Part shown: positions 1 to 10,076 of the stretch, in pieces
Position numbering within the stretch: position 1 is the stretch's first letter
Layout: every line of letters starts with the position of its first letter
NCBI RefSeq assembly: GCF_021134715.1
Contig: NC_060020.1
Coordinates: forward strand, 3,534,001 to 3,598,000
From: Daphnia pulex
Taxonomy: Eukaryota; Arthropoda; Branchiopoda; Diplostraca; Daphniidae
Direction of reading: 5' to 3'
Length of the DNA: 64,000 nucleotides
Notes under the pieces: generated by a model
The model's input: the letters and a program-made list of their open reading frames with translations, nothing else
Databases searched by the model: none
Told to the model about the DNA's origin: nothing
Made by a program: the position numbers and the translations under genes

Positions 1-1277
1 GTTTTCGCGGTAGGAGGGAAAGTACCTGTGGAAATGACAATAGCTTGGCTAGCGGCCAGGTAATAGACACTTTTTGTCCTTGCGTTATTAATACAGGTTC
101 GGCACGTAAAAACCTGCGTTTGCTGGAATGGTGCCATATCGTTGCACTTTTTTCAATGTCAATGCTACGCTGTTGTACGCGATGCGGGCATGAGATCACG
201 CAGGACGAGATTCTGTGTTGTAGCCTTAAAAGAGGCGGGTGGTAGGTGTGTACGTGAAAAATCCTGGTGCGATTCTTTTATGGTCAGTCAGATTTCAATG
301 TCGCCAAGGTCTCAATCGAAGAAACATCTTTGTAACCGGAATAAAACCAGTTATATCGTTGGTCATAAAAGAGCAGAGGGGAAAAATATCGCCAAAACAG
401 TCTAATCGATTTCTAATCATAGTTTTCTCTTAGATGTAAGACTTAACTCAAATGTTATGTCAATTTTCTTTGAACAAGATTTCAGATTGTTTGCCAAGAG
501 TATGGCCGGTATACATTCAAAGGGACGAGGGTTCAATCGAAACTGAACTAAGAGCAACAAAATAAAGTATTGCGTGGTATTTTACAGTTAGACATATGTG
601 GTAACTCTACTGACAGTAGACCATGAAGCAAATAGTGATAGTATTTCTCGGACGATTTGAAAATTTCTTCAATAACCTACAGATGGGAAAAACCAAGGGA
701 AAAAGGGGCCTCGTTTTGTAACTACAAATTTGTTGCCTTAGAGAGCTGCAAGCATGGGCCCCTTATCATCTTGTACATATACAATGAAATGCATTAAATC
801 AGCCAGTGTCCGTATGGCGTGTTGACAAAAACAAACAAAAAAAAATCCTTCATAAAATCTACTATTCTACTACTCCAATCTGAACTATAAGTTCTTTCTA
901 CTCAACTGCTGTTGTTCTGCTCCGTGCCGTCGCCCGTCTAATGTGCCGACAATTCTTACGAAAAACCTTCACTCCGTTGGTGCACCGCGATAAGCTCGGC
1001 CATTGTCAAGGCTACGCGAACATCAGCACCACCAAGACGTACCTGAGAGGAATTGACAATTGCGTGAAAGAAAGGATGAACCGGACACACCTCCTATAGC
1101 TTCTTCTTCCCTCCTCTCGTCTCCAAAATGATTCTGGGAATCATTTGGTTTGGTAGGAGATGGGTTAGTTTGAGCGATAATAAATTGCATTTCGCAACTC
1201 TTGAACTTCGAATTCCCGCCAAAAAGAGACGCGTACTGGAACATCACAGCAGAGGTTTCAAAGAAATTCGGCGCTAA
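1..1277. other. No gene recognised; upstream flank of the small-peptide cluster
   Basis: Only short overlapping open frames (up to 87 codons) occur here. None has a signal peptide, splice context or recognisable domain. The last ~100 bases lead into the TATA box of the first small secreted-peptide gene. Confidence 0.5.
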
Positions 1278-1284
1278 TATAAAG
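1278..1284 (+). promoter_or_regulatory. TATA box of small secreted gene 1
   Basis: TATAAAG lies about 105 bases before the start codon at 1387. An initiator-like pyrimidine-rich stretch follows about 30 bases downstream. The same layout recurs at the other genes of this cluster. Confidence 0.55.
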
Positions 1285-1386
1285 AGGAGCCAAGCGACAA
1301 CTCGGCATCAATACTCTCTCCGAGTCTCCGGATCGAATTTCACTTCAACCCAGAGATCCAGCACCAGTCGACGCGCCACATTCAAA

Positions 1387-1690
1387 ATGAACCAACTTCT
1401 GGTAATGTTACTTTTTTTTTTTTTTAAATCTGTTTAGTTATACAATATGGCTTATAAGTTTTTGTGTTTTCGCTATTGAAACACGTACCTCGTACGTGTT
1501 GGTGGGCTGTCAACAGTTTTTCTTCGTGCTGATGATCGTTGCCTTGGCAGTCCTCGGTGATCCAGCAGTGTACAGCAATCCGTGGATGCTTCGTAGACCT
1601 TTCTACGGTGCGGAGTTCAGGAGACAGGAGATTCCTCGTGCTAGCGTCAGCCAAGGCCATCTAGGATTTGGTGGCATCATTTTTGGTTGA
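1387..1690 (+). CDS. Small secreted peptide, C-terminal GFGGIIFG (cluster gene 1)
   Basis: Two exons, 1387-1401 and 1517-1690, give a 62-residue product. Exon 1 is exactly five codons (MNQLL) and ends at a GTAATG donor; exon 2 continues in phase 0. The N-terminus through about residue 19 is a hydrophobic signal peptide (FFFVLMIVALAVLG), and the mature part is about 43 residues with no cysteines. It ends in GHLGFGGIIFG, nearly the same tail as the next gene (PGFGGILFG), so the two are paralogues. The terminal glycine after a hydrophobic run could be an amidation donor, but no dibasic site precedes it. A cuticle or peptide-hormone-like role is possible; no family is recognised. The start is fixed by the TATA box and the exon layout shared with the neighbours. 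Confidence 0.7.
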
Positions 1691-2450
1691 TGGAGATATT
1701 GCTATTCAAAACCATAAATACAGTAATTTGATTAATTTGCTGTTGCAAAAAATGTTTTAGTTCCATCTATATGAAATGCAGCGCATTATTTAATATTTAC
1801 ACCAATATATTGAAACTGTTAACCATATCGCTTACAATAGTTGCACAATTCTTATTACTTCGATTTGTCTTATATTTACACTTTTCCCTTGTTGACAGTG
1901 AAATGTTATTTGAGAGATTTTTGTTTGATTGTCGCTGTGATTTAAAAGTAGCGATATCTCACTGAATGATGGAAAAATACATCTGGGAATGAATTAACGT
2001 AATGAAATTTTCGTTTCTATTTAATAATTTAATTTCATATTTTAAAAAAGTGAAATAATCAAAGATGTATAAAAGTTTACCATTCAGGTGAACAGATGGC
2101 GGAACGAAATAACAAAAAATTACATTTACGTTTAGTCAAATAAAATGGAAGTGAGAAACCCTTTCAATAAAAGTCTTTATATGGTCAAGGGGTCATCAGT
2201 CTATTGGTTATAATGATGCCGACCGTTGTTTGTTTTTCCTCAACGAAATTCACGGCGCCAATGTCAAGGCTGGTATTTAATCGATAAAATTAGGTATGCA
2301 CTATGCAGGTAACACCAAGTGCGGCAAAAGAAACAGAGAGAAGAAACAATCGCGTATACATCACTGATTGTAGCAAGAAGACAACGATTATTTTTCTAGA
2401 CTTCTAACACCTCTAGCGTCTTCCATAAACTATTTACCTGTATCAGCGAG
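1691..2450. other. Intergenic, AT-rich
   Basis: 3' flank of gene 1 and promoter of gene 2. Short unsupported open frames only. Confidence 0.5.
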
Positions 2451-2459
2451 TATATAAAG
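2451..2459 (+). promoter_or_regulatory. TATA box of small secreted gene 2
   Basis: TATATAAAG lies about 52 bases before the start codon at 2511. A likely transcription start is near 2481-2485, leaving a very short 5'UTR. Confidence 0.6.
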
Positions 2460-2510
2460 CCGAGCAGTAAACACCAAGAAATCAAACGAGTCTCAGCTTC
2501 GGTGAACAAA

Positions 2511-2959
2511 ATGTCGCACTCCTGGGTAAATAATATTTACATATAGTTAATTAATTTGTTGTCAAAAGAATTGAACTTGATTTTAAATTTATTGCTCTTA
2601 TAACCACTCAAATTGAATGTACGCAGTTGTATTTCTGCCTCGCCACTGTGATGGTCGTCTCTGTCGTCGACGGCACATTTTTCTATTTTATTCCCAACAG
2701 GAATCTTCCGCAACAATTTTATAACAAGGACATGGGGTTCATCAGAACGACATCGTATCAACCTGGAAGAACGGATGGGAGAAAAGACGAGGTTTCTTGG
2801 GTTTCATCCCACCGCAGTTACTACTACCCAGTTGGGCCGAGTGGTCCGATCCCGCCCTTTGAATCTTTGGAAAATTTCGAACGGCCCCCAGTGGACATCT
2901 ACGATCAACAGTACGGCAATGCAGCAGCTCCCGGATTTGGTGGCATATTGTTCGGTTGA
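2511..2959 (+). CDS. Small secreted peptide, C-terminal GFGGILFG (cluster gene 2)
   Basis: Exons 2511-2525 (MSHSW, five codons, phase-0 GTAAAT donor) and 2627-2959 (acceptor CAG) give a 115-residue product. The signal peptide LYFCLATVMVVSVVDG is followed by a proline/tyrosine-containing, cysteine-free mature chain (motifs SYYYPVGPSGPIPP and PPVDIYDQQYG). The tail APGFGGILFG is shared with gene 1 about 1 kb upstream in the same orientation, showing a tandem duplication in which the middle has diverged or grown. The lack of cysteines and the Tyr/Pro content suit a cuticle or extracellular-matrix protein. No named domain is recognised. Confidence 0.7.
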
Positions 2960-3652
2960 TTTCTTTTGATTCCAACATATGTTTGTCAACAATTAATTAA
3001 TTATTTTATTGTTGATTATGGCCTCAACAATATTCTATACTTACATGATTTTCCCCCCTATCTACATCAATATGTGATAGACTCACATGACATGTTTTAA
3101 TAATACAAATAGTGGGCTTATCGATTTTATTATTCGCCTACCTACATCTAGCCAGACGTGAAATTCACGAAAGTGATAATATTTCATGCGCCTTATAATT
3201 TATTGCTTGCCGTTAACTACCCCAGTATTATTCCGTTAGACAATAAATTAATTGCGCTTCAAGACAACCTCTATCATTGATTCCCTTTTAAAAACTAGCT
3301 GAACTTTTTCCCACACATCATGGTGAGGGGAACAGGGTATTCACCGAGATTTCGCTTATGTCATCGTCATCTTGGAGCGAGTGTACCGCGGTATACCGGT
3401 AACAACACCCTGAAAGGCGTCGATCAAACACTTCAACCATTCGGAATTCGGAATTAAATTACGTATGGCAATAATAATAATTCAATCCCTTTTAAGTTAA
3501 TATGTCTTTAGTCACGCAGTCGTGTTGATATAAAATTATAATGCCGATATGACGGTCAATAATTCAATTTAGCAATAACAGCAAACAAAGCCACAAGATT
3601 CCGATTTAGTTGTTTCCTCAAGTGGCTCCCTTTAACAAATTTATCAGAATAG
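2960..3652. other. Intergenic
   Basis: 3' flank of gene 2. No supported coding sequence. Confidence 0.5.
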
Positions 3653-3800
3653 TATAAAAGATATGGACTTACAATATCCTATATCAGAATCCTTACGGGA
3701 GCAGCTGTTGGAGTGGAAGTGGCAAATAATCGGCGACCCTATTATGCATCACTATTATCCGACTTCCGGTTACAGCAATGGTTGCACCTGCAACGGCTAA
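3653..3800 (+). pseudogene. Relic of a paralogue of the 4.4-kb Tyr/His-rich gene
   Basis: A TATA box (TATAAAAG, 3653-3660) is followed after about 40 bases by a frame reading GAAVGVEVANNRRPYYA. This matches GAATGAVIANHNEPNYYA in the intact gene at 4369-4817. After PYYA the tyrosine/proline-rich continuation (MHHYYPTSGYSNG) lies in another frame, and no signal-peptide exon is seen upstream. This is best read as a decayed tandem copy that kept its promoter and a scrap of its last exon. The alternative is an unrecognised short gene ending in CTCNG. Confidence 0.5.
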
Positions 3801-4267
3801 TGGAAAAAAAAACATTTGAAACTGTTAAATACTGGACCGTCGTTATCGGGTCGTGGTTTTCTTAATCTTCTAAGGATTCAATTAGTTGAAGTGTTAACAG
3901 TTAACACAATTCTGAATCTCTTTTCCTTCTTTAATTCTTTTATTATTTCTGGAATATGTTTGCCCTCTATCAAATTTACCACCATAGTTTTCTTGTCAAA
4001 TATACACATCGATGCAAGTCTTAAGCAATTTACCCTTGAATTCTTTGTCATTCATAAGTAAACATATTTGCCCATGTCAACACACCGTTCCTTGAGCAAA
4101 ATCCGTAGTCCGCTCAGCCATCAGGAAGCAGACGCAACTCATAAAAAGACTAAAGTCATGCTGATCAACAATTCAATAAAGCTCGATGAAGCAATTGAAT
4201 GAATCCTCAGAATCTTTTGTTTACTATAAGCGGCTAACAGGTTCGAGACCGGTGCTATATAATGCGG
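3801..4267. other. Intergenic
   Basis: Contains an 81-codon open frame (3816-4061) that is AT-rich, hydrophobic and without supporting signals; treated as chance. Confidence 0.45.
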
Positions 4268-4275
4268 TATAAAAA
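4268..4275 (+). promoter_or_regulatory. TATA box of Tyr/His-rich secreted gene
   Basis: TATAAAAA sits about 100 bases before the start at 4369. Confidence 0.6.
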
Positions 4276-4368
4276 GCAGGACAATGCACGAGTCTTGTCA
4301 CCTGTGGCGCGCCAGTTGTCACGACGTTGAGCAGCAGCACCTTATAGTACTACTCTCCGAGCTCAATT

Positions 4369-4817
4369 ATGAAGGCTTTCCGGGTAAATATTTTAATTGA
4401 CTATTGTTAGATTTCTTAAATTCTTATTCGTATGATTGAAACGTTTTGTTTCCCCCCTTGAAACAGTTTGTTGTGATTCTTTTGGTTTGCTTCTCGGCAC
4501 TTTTAAACGCGCCGGTAAATGCTAAACCAACGCCTGATGACGGAAGTTATACAGGATCAGCAAGCCTTGATGTTGAACCTTCACCTTTCATCGACGAAGA
4601 GAACGATTATTATTCTTCATTGCCCGAATTGACCCGTTCACGAAGAAACCGCGGACACGGCCATCACGGCCATCATCACGCCGGATTCGTCGCCGGAGCG
4701 GCCACCGGAGCTGTGATAGCGAATCATAACGAACCGAACTATTATGCACCAACCTATTACTATCCGACAACTTATTATCCATCGAATAGTTATTATGACG
4801 GGTACTATTACTACTAA
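4369..4817 (+). CDS. Secreted His/Tyr-rich protein with furin-type site (cluster gene 3)
   Basis: Exons 4369-4383 (MKAFR, five codons, phase-0 GTAAAT donor) and 4467-4817 encode 121 residues. The signal peptide is FVVILLVCFSALLNAPVNA. An acidic, Ser-rich propeptide-like stretch (SLDVEPSPFIDEENDYYSS) ends at TRSRR, a furin-type RxRR site. The mature part opens with a histidine block (HGHHGHHHAG), then a small-residue segment (AGAATGAVIAN), and ends in tandem tyrosines (YYYPTTYYP to the final YYYY). This suggests a secreted structural or cuticle protein released by cleavage, with His and Tyr available for metal binding or cross-linking. That role is inferred from composition only. A decayed relative lies 0.7 kb upstream. 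Confidence 0.72.
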
Positions 4818-6630
4818 TTAGCCACTACTAAATATGCTGACAATCACTTTGTTATTTACAATTCTTATTTAATCTAGCTGATGATGTTTGAGTTGTCAAA
4901 TGTCTTATGTAGAACGATATCTTTTCCAACTCATTAATACACATCAATACAGCCAAAAAAGTTTTACTTCTACCTCGTTAAACTCGGTTATGCTCACTCG
5001 GTACTGTCCGGTATTTTTTGTTTTCTAGATCTGTCTGAATTCGAGTATGTTCTAGCTGAGAAATAGGAGTTCATTTTGATCTGTTACGTCAGAATTAAAC
5101 CGGCCCCTCTTGCATAAAAATTCACTCTGCATGAAGTGTTTCAAGATAAAACATTTTCGAATGATTGATTGTTTACCCACAGAAAAAGTTGTGGGGTACA
5201 AAACAAGCCTGATCTGCAGTCGTTCTACGAAATGATTAAAAAACCCTGACTGAGTAAACAAAAACGGCAAGTGAAAACAGTCCCAGTCAACCGCATAGCA
5301 CAGGAAAATTCATACCCCATATCTAACGATTGATAACCAAAGCCACCAAATAGTAAAAAAAATAAGAAGAATAGAGAGAAATTTGCCCTACCTTTCTGCT
5401 TGCGAATACGGCCAGGCATTTGCAAGTGCTTCATTCGTAGAATAGTTGAATCCACCTAGCCTCACATGGGGTACACGAGGACAAGAAAGGGGACAAAGAG
5501 ATCCGTAACTCGACCGAATCTGTAGTTTCTGTTTCTCCAATCTAATGGGGTGCTGTTTATCTAAATAAAAAATACAAAATGGGTTACAAACAATATTGAC
5601 AACAACAACAAGTATAAGGAAAAGTTGAAAAATGAGACAGAGGGTAAACCCTATAATTGTTAATAAACAGGAGAATTTAAGGATTCCATGTATGCAAGTC
5701 ATGCACCATCAAAATATATAGCAGCACAGGTTAATAAAAGTAGCAAAAATCATTAGCAAAGTGATGATACTGAGATTGTTGCTGATATAGGTTAATACCA
5801 GCACGATGAAAACTGGCATGACGGATGGCTCAGGCCTTAAATCTGCACAAAGGTAAAGGTTATACATAGAGCAAACAAACTGCCATGCATCGACAGAGTG
5901 CATGCATGATAAATGCTGGTCAAGAAAACAAGAACTAACACATTTCACTTTTGGAACAGATTTATCTTTTTTAAGGCTCCCATAATCATTCTACTATTTG
6001 AATTCTTAGTTTTATAGTTTTATTTACCTGCTAAACAGCATGCCATAGTATGTGTCTTAGCCATTCTTAAAGATACGGACCACAGTTTTTGTAACTTAAT
6101 TTGTTGTGCTTTTGTTCATGCAGCACGTACGTTTCCAAAAAAGTGAATGTTTGTTTTTGTTTTTCTTTGTTTGATACAAGCAGTAGGTGCCGCCTTTTTT
6201 CTTTGTTATCTTTGACTCCCGTTTCTTTTCTGTTTTTTGAAACTTGTAAAAACATTTGAGCAGACGACATCAATCTTCTTCTTATTAAGATATCGATAGA
6301 ATTTTAATCGACCCATTCCAATCCAACGATCAATAAAGCGGTTTTCTCACTCCTGCACTCCTTGACAGCTGAAATGGCCAGGATCGTGATTATTTTAGTT
6401 TTGGAAGTCAATAGAGAATAATAACATTGAAATAAAGAAAAGAAAAATAATTGTGCTTGCCAAAATCAGAAAGTTTATTGCTGGTGGTTTCTGTTGGTTT
6501 CAAATTTTGTTCCTTAAGAATAGATAACAAATGCAAAACAAGTAACAAAAACAGATTAACAGGGTAACAAATATTCGTGGCGAATACTCAATTCGGAGAA
6601 ACCTGGAACAAGGTTGAAAGAGACGTCAAC
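4818..6630. other. Unassigned stretch with possible minus-strand exons
   Basis: No recognisable gene. On the minus strand, splice-like signals outline possible exons: an ATG near 6063 reading MAKTHTMACCLA with a GTAAAT donor at about 6026; an acceptor near 5843 leading into LRPEPSVMPVFIVL; and an acceptor near 5561 before a segment holding LDWRNRNYRFGRVTD. The joined product would be short and matches nothing I recognise. The 104-codon minus frame at 5388-5702 overlaps the last segment in a different frame. All of this is low confidence. Confidence 0.25.
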
Positions 6631-7222
6631 CTATTTGCGGCCGTAACCTGCGACAACAAATCAAATGTGTAATTACATGCAGAACGATAATTATAAGTTT
6701 ATTGAATTAATTAATTTACCGTGATGATGGTGATGATGTCCGTGCCCGTGCCCACCGTAACCACCGTATCCCCCGTATCCCCCACCGTAGTTTCCGTAGC
6801 CTCCGTAGTTTCCGTAGCCACCGTATCCGCCATATCCGCCATATCCGCCATAACCTCCATATCCTAAATAAATAAGAATTAATATTTATAATAATTTAAT
6901 AACTGAAATGAGGATGATTGAGAATCTACGTCTACATGACTAAGCATTAAATGTAGTCAGTAAATATTTACCCTGGCTATGATGTTCCGCAGTCGCCAAG
7001 TCGTCGACGCCTTGATCCTCGGCACTACTTTCAACTGCAACTATTTCATCTCCTGGAAAGGGCATGCTAAGAACGCAGTGAACCACCATAAGGCAGACTA
7101 AGAGTAACTAGAAAAAGACATAAGAGTGTTAATAAGTTATACATGATATAAGAAATAAAATATAACTTGAGCTGCAACTGAAAAAGTTTAGTGCAAATTT
7201 GTAATACCTTGTAGCTGAACAT
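6631..7222 (-). CDS. Gly-Tyr-rich secreted peptide with His tail (cluster gene 4)
   Basis: Four exons on the minus strand, 7222-7208, 7107-6972, 6863-6720 and 6647-6631, total 312 nt and give 103 residues. Exon 1 is five codons (MFSYK). The signal peptide is LLLVCLMVVHCVLS, followed by an acidic spacer (DQGVDDLATAEHHS). A run of about a dozen GY/GGY units with two GN variants follows, then HGHGHHHHHH and the terminal GYGRK. This GGY-repeat composition is typical of arthropod cuticular glycine-rich proteins and of some antimicrobial Gly/Tyr peptides. The stop lies in a 17-nt last exon, the same layout as the paralogue at 8472-9038, so the two arose by tandem duplication. Confidence 0.8.
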
Positions 7223-7296
7223 TTTCGCTGCTGTAGAAGAGTTGGATCGTTGTTTGCTTCTCGATTGAGAGTGTTTTAGTCAATGCTAGCACCTGG

Positions 7297-7304
7297 CTTA
7301 TATA
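7297..7304 (-). promoter_or_regulatory. TATA box of Gly-Tyr-rich gene 4
   Basis: TATATAAG on the minus strand lies about 75 bases upstream of the start at 7222. Confidence 0.6.
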
Positions 7305-8471
7305 CCATACCAGTCTGAAAGAACTGAAGGTATGCTCATTCTTTGTCTGTCACGCGTGCATTTGTTATTGTTACGGATTATTATTTTTTGCCATGGAGGA
7401 ATGAACTTAGCTCTACTGGAAGCTTCGTTCCCTGTGTGAGTACGAGTACTTGCTCATGGTTTTCCCCCATAGAACCGGCCCAAACTAGTTTTATAATACC
7501 GGTTTAATGGCTGTTTGTGTGTGAAGGGACTTCCCTCACACCCGGCCTCGAGCAAGAACTGACATCAATTTAGATCGTCGTCCCGGAACCGCCCGCAACT
7601 TTTATTATAAATTCAGTTTTCTTTTTAATCTAACATTAAGTAGTTCACGCCATCAAAGCGCTTGAAATACGAGTGTCACGAAATTTTGTAGATATAACTC
7701 CCCCTCCCCCATTGACTTATATGAAATTGCAAAATATTTGTTTTGCTTTGTCACTATGTCAAGCTTGAGTGAGACGGAAAATCCGATTTTTATTTCGGAA
7801 CAAAATTATTATATGGCAATGAACCAGCCATGGGCGCAATAGTTTCGTTCGTGCATCCAAGCTTCATGCTGTTTCGAGCGTTATTCAGTTAAAAATTGCC
7901 CTTGTTCGATAGCCAAGCCGAAATTGGACATCACAATTATTTACAGCGCCCTTCGTTTCATTCCGATGATCAGCGACGTTTTTTTGCTTTGCCGCCCCAA
8001 ATGAAGTCACTGTTCTCGACACCGCAGAGTCATTTTCAAAGCAGTAAAAACCGAATCTGGCGAATTTTTGTGAATCGAAGTATTACGCAATGACCACAAT
8101 GACAACTATAGCGAACTTAGATTCAAATAGCGAATGCTAGAAAATTTTATAGACGTTTTTGCATGACACAAGCAGATGCAATAAAGAAATTGTGAATTTT
8201 AAATTGACAATTGCTAATCTACCGCAGATATTTCTTTGTAATAATCGAGTTTTATTCATCTTAGTTTTATTATATTGGATTGCGGTATTATCAATTGAAA
8301 CCTTTCTTGAATTTTTATTTGATTGAATTCTGACACAAGAGCTACGCTATAACTTCGATTTATTGTCAATAGATAAAGAGGAGATAACAAAATAACAATA
8401 TAATGGTTGGAATAATTCATGGCGAGCTGTCGGTCAATTGTTGATCAAATAATAAAGAGTGGGAATGCTGC
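7305..8471. other. Intergenic between the two Gly-Tyr-rich genes
   Basis: Promoter region of gene 4 and 3' flank of gene 5. A 65-codon plus-strand frame (7896-8093) has no support. Confidence 0.5.
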
Positions 8472-9038
8472 TTAGTAATCATAATAATCTGTACAAAAAT
8501 AAATAAATTAGAAAAAATAATTAGAAATCAATAAATTATTATTTTATCGATCGACAATTTTTATTACCGATATGACCATTGTGATGATGATGGTGACCGT
8601 GATGATGGTGACCGTGCCCGTACCCACCATATCCCCCATATCCACCATATCCACCATATCCACCATATCCCCCATATCCTCCATATCCTCCATATCCTAA
8701 AAAACGTTGAATTAATTGATAATTTTAATTAGTGCTCATATGAGTTAAGATTTAAATCTTTTAGAATAAATTAACTCTGCCCTATCATGACGTTAATTTA
8801 AATTTTCACCATGGCTGTGATGTTCCGCAGCCACCAGATCATCGGTGCCTTGAGCATCAGAATAAACTTCCACCGGAATCAATTGTTCTCCGACGACGGT
8901 GGGCATGCTGAGAGCGCAGTGAACCAGCACCATAATGCAAACTAACAGCAACTGGAAGCATAATAATAAGACATTTAAATATGAGATGAGAAAATCGAGA
9001 AACAGTAGTGGCAATTGTATTACCTTGAAGCTGAACAT
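8472..9038 (-). CDS. Gly-Tyr-rich secreted peptide with His blocks (cluster gene 5)
   Basis: Exons 9038-9024, 8951-8810, 8696-8568 and 8488-8472 total 303 nt and give 100 residues. It parallels gene 4 exon by exon: MFSFK, then signal peptide LLLVCIMVLVHCALS, then spacer GTDDLVAAEHHSHG, then eight tandem GGY units. Two histidine blocks follow (HGHHHHGHHHHHNGH), with the terminus DYYDY in place of GYGRK. Intron phases match gene 4 throughout, which proves duplication. The repeat codons here are almost uniformly GGATATGGA-like, suggesting recent repeat homogenisation. Cuticle structural protein is the likeliest role; an antimicrobial function is an alternative. Confidence 0.8.
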
Positions 9039-9154
9039 TTTCTCGCCTTCTCTAGACAGAGCGTCTTGTTTTGTTAGCTTTCGAATTGAAACTGTATTTC
9101 CTACCACAAGGGGACTCGGTTCTATAGTAGATGCTTTAAGGGCATGGAATCCTC

Positions 9155-9163
9155 CTTTTTATA
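9155..9163 (-). promoter_or_regulatory. TATA box of Gly-Tyr-rich gene 5
   Basis: TATAAAAAG on the minus strand lies about 117 bases upstream of the start at 9038. Confidence 0.55.
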
Positions 9164-10076
9164 ATACAGAATTTTTTAAAATGGTTTTCGGGCCATCGTT
9201 TAGCCACAGGGAAAACTAACTCGTCTCTAGTATCCAAGTGTTTTCGTTCCTTCAACATTTCTATTCAAGGTTTTATTCTCTGAAGGTTCGACACAACCAT
9301 GCTGGGTATATATGCTGCTGGGTTTTTCCAAGTTCCATATATAGAAATGTAAGCGAGTGAAAGTTTTCTTCTACCGTTCCAAACAATTTAACCTCATAAC
9401 CTCCTCACAACCGTTTCTGTTTGTACATAGCAGTAAATGGCACAGACGCTGTACGAATTTTGCGTATCTCTCTTATTTAGCAAAGAAGATAACAAAAAGA
9501 ATAATGTTGAGCATTAAACACTCACACATTCCGAGGACTTAAAAGAAATTAACATCACTGAAAATAAAGGTCTTCTTTCGTTCAATGACTTCTCCGAAAG
9601 TCGGCCTTAGGCGATTTTATGTATTCTGGCCCATCATCCCGGAAAACTCTTAAAAATCCCGTTGAAAGAAAAATAATATAACGTACAATAGTTCACGCCG
9701 TCAGAATACTTGACTGCAAGTCGTGTGTCACGATTTTGCACGATAAGCAGTGGCATTATCACGCGCGAATAAATAATCGCTTGCGCAATAAAGTAACAGG
9801 AATTCACATGATCACGGTGTTAAACTTGAACTCGACAGTCGACGCAGACCATTCACCTTAGCTTAAATCGGATGCATTTATGAATACGGAGATGAATACC
9901 GACATGAGTCGACAAACGCTATCGGTGTAGAATGCAGATTGTCTAGTCACGTATCATTTTGTGCAAAGTTGGAAACTCAATCAATCATCTTGTTTCACAA
10001 TTTTGTATATGCTGCATCATTATTGTAATGAATTATTTCCCCCCTGCAAGACCGACAACACAAAAAGGAAACTTAT
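9164..10076. other. Intergenic
   Basis: Upstream flank of gene 5 and 3' flank of PYROXD2. Nothing else is seen. Confidence 0.5.

Noticed and set aside
45-433. Three overlapping plus frames at the window start
   Set aside because: All short, in different frames, with no signal peptide, domain or splice context.
4230-4262. GGTTCGAGACC as a tRNA B box
   Set aside because: No matching A box, acceptor stem or anticodon arm upstream. It lies in the promoter of the His/Tyr-rich gene.
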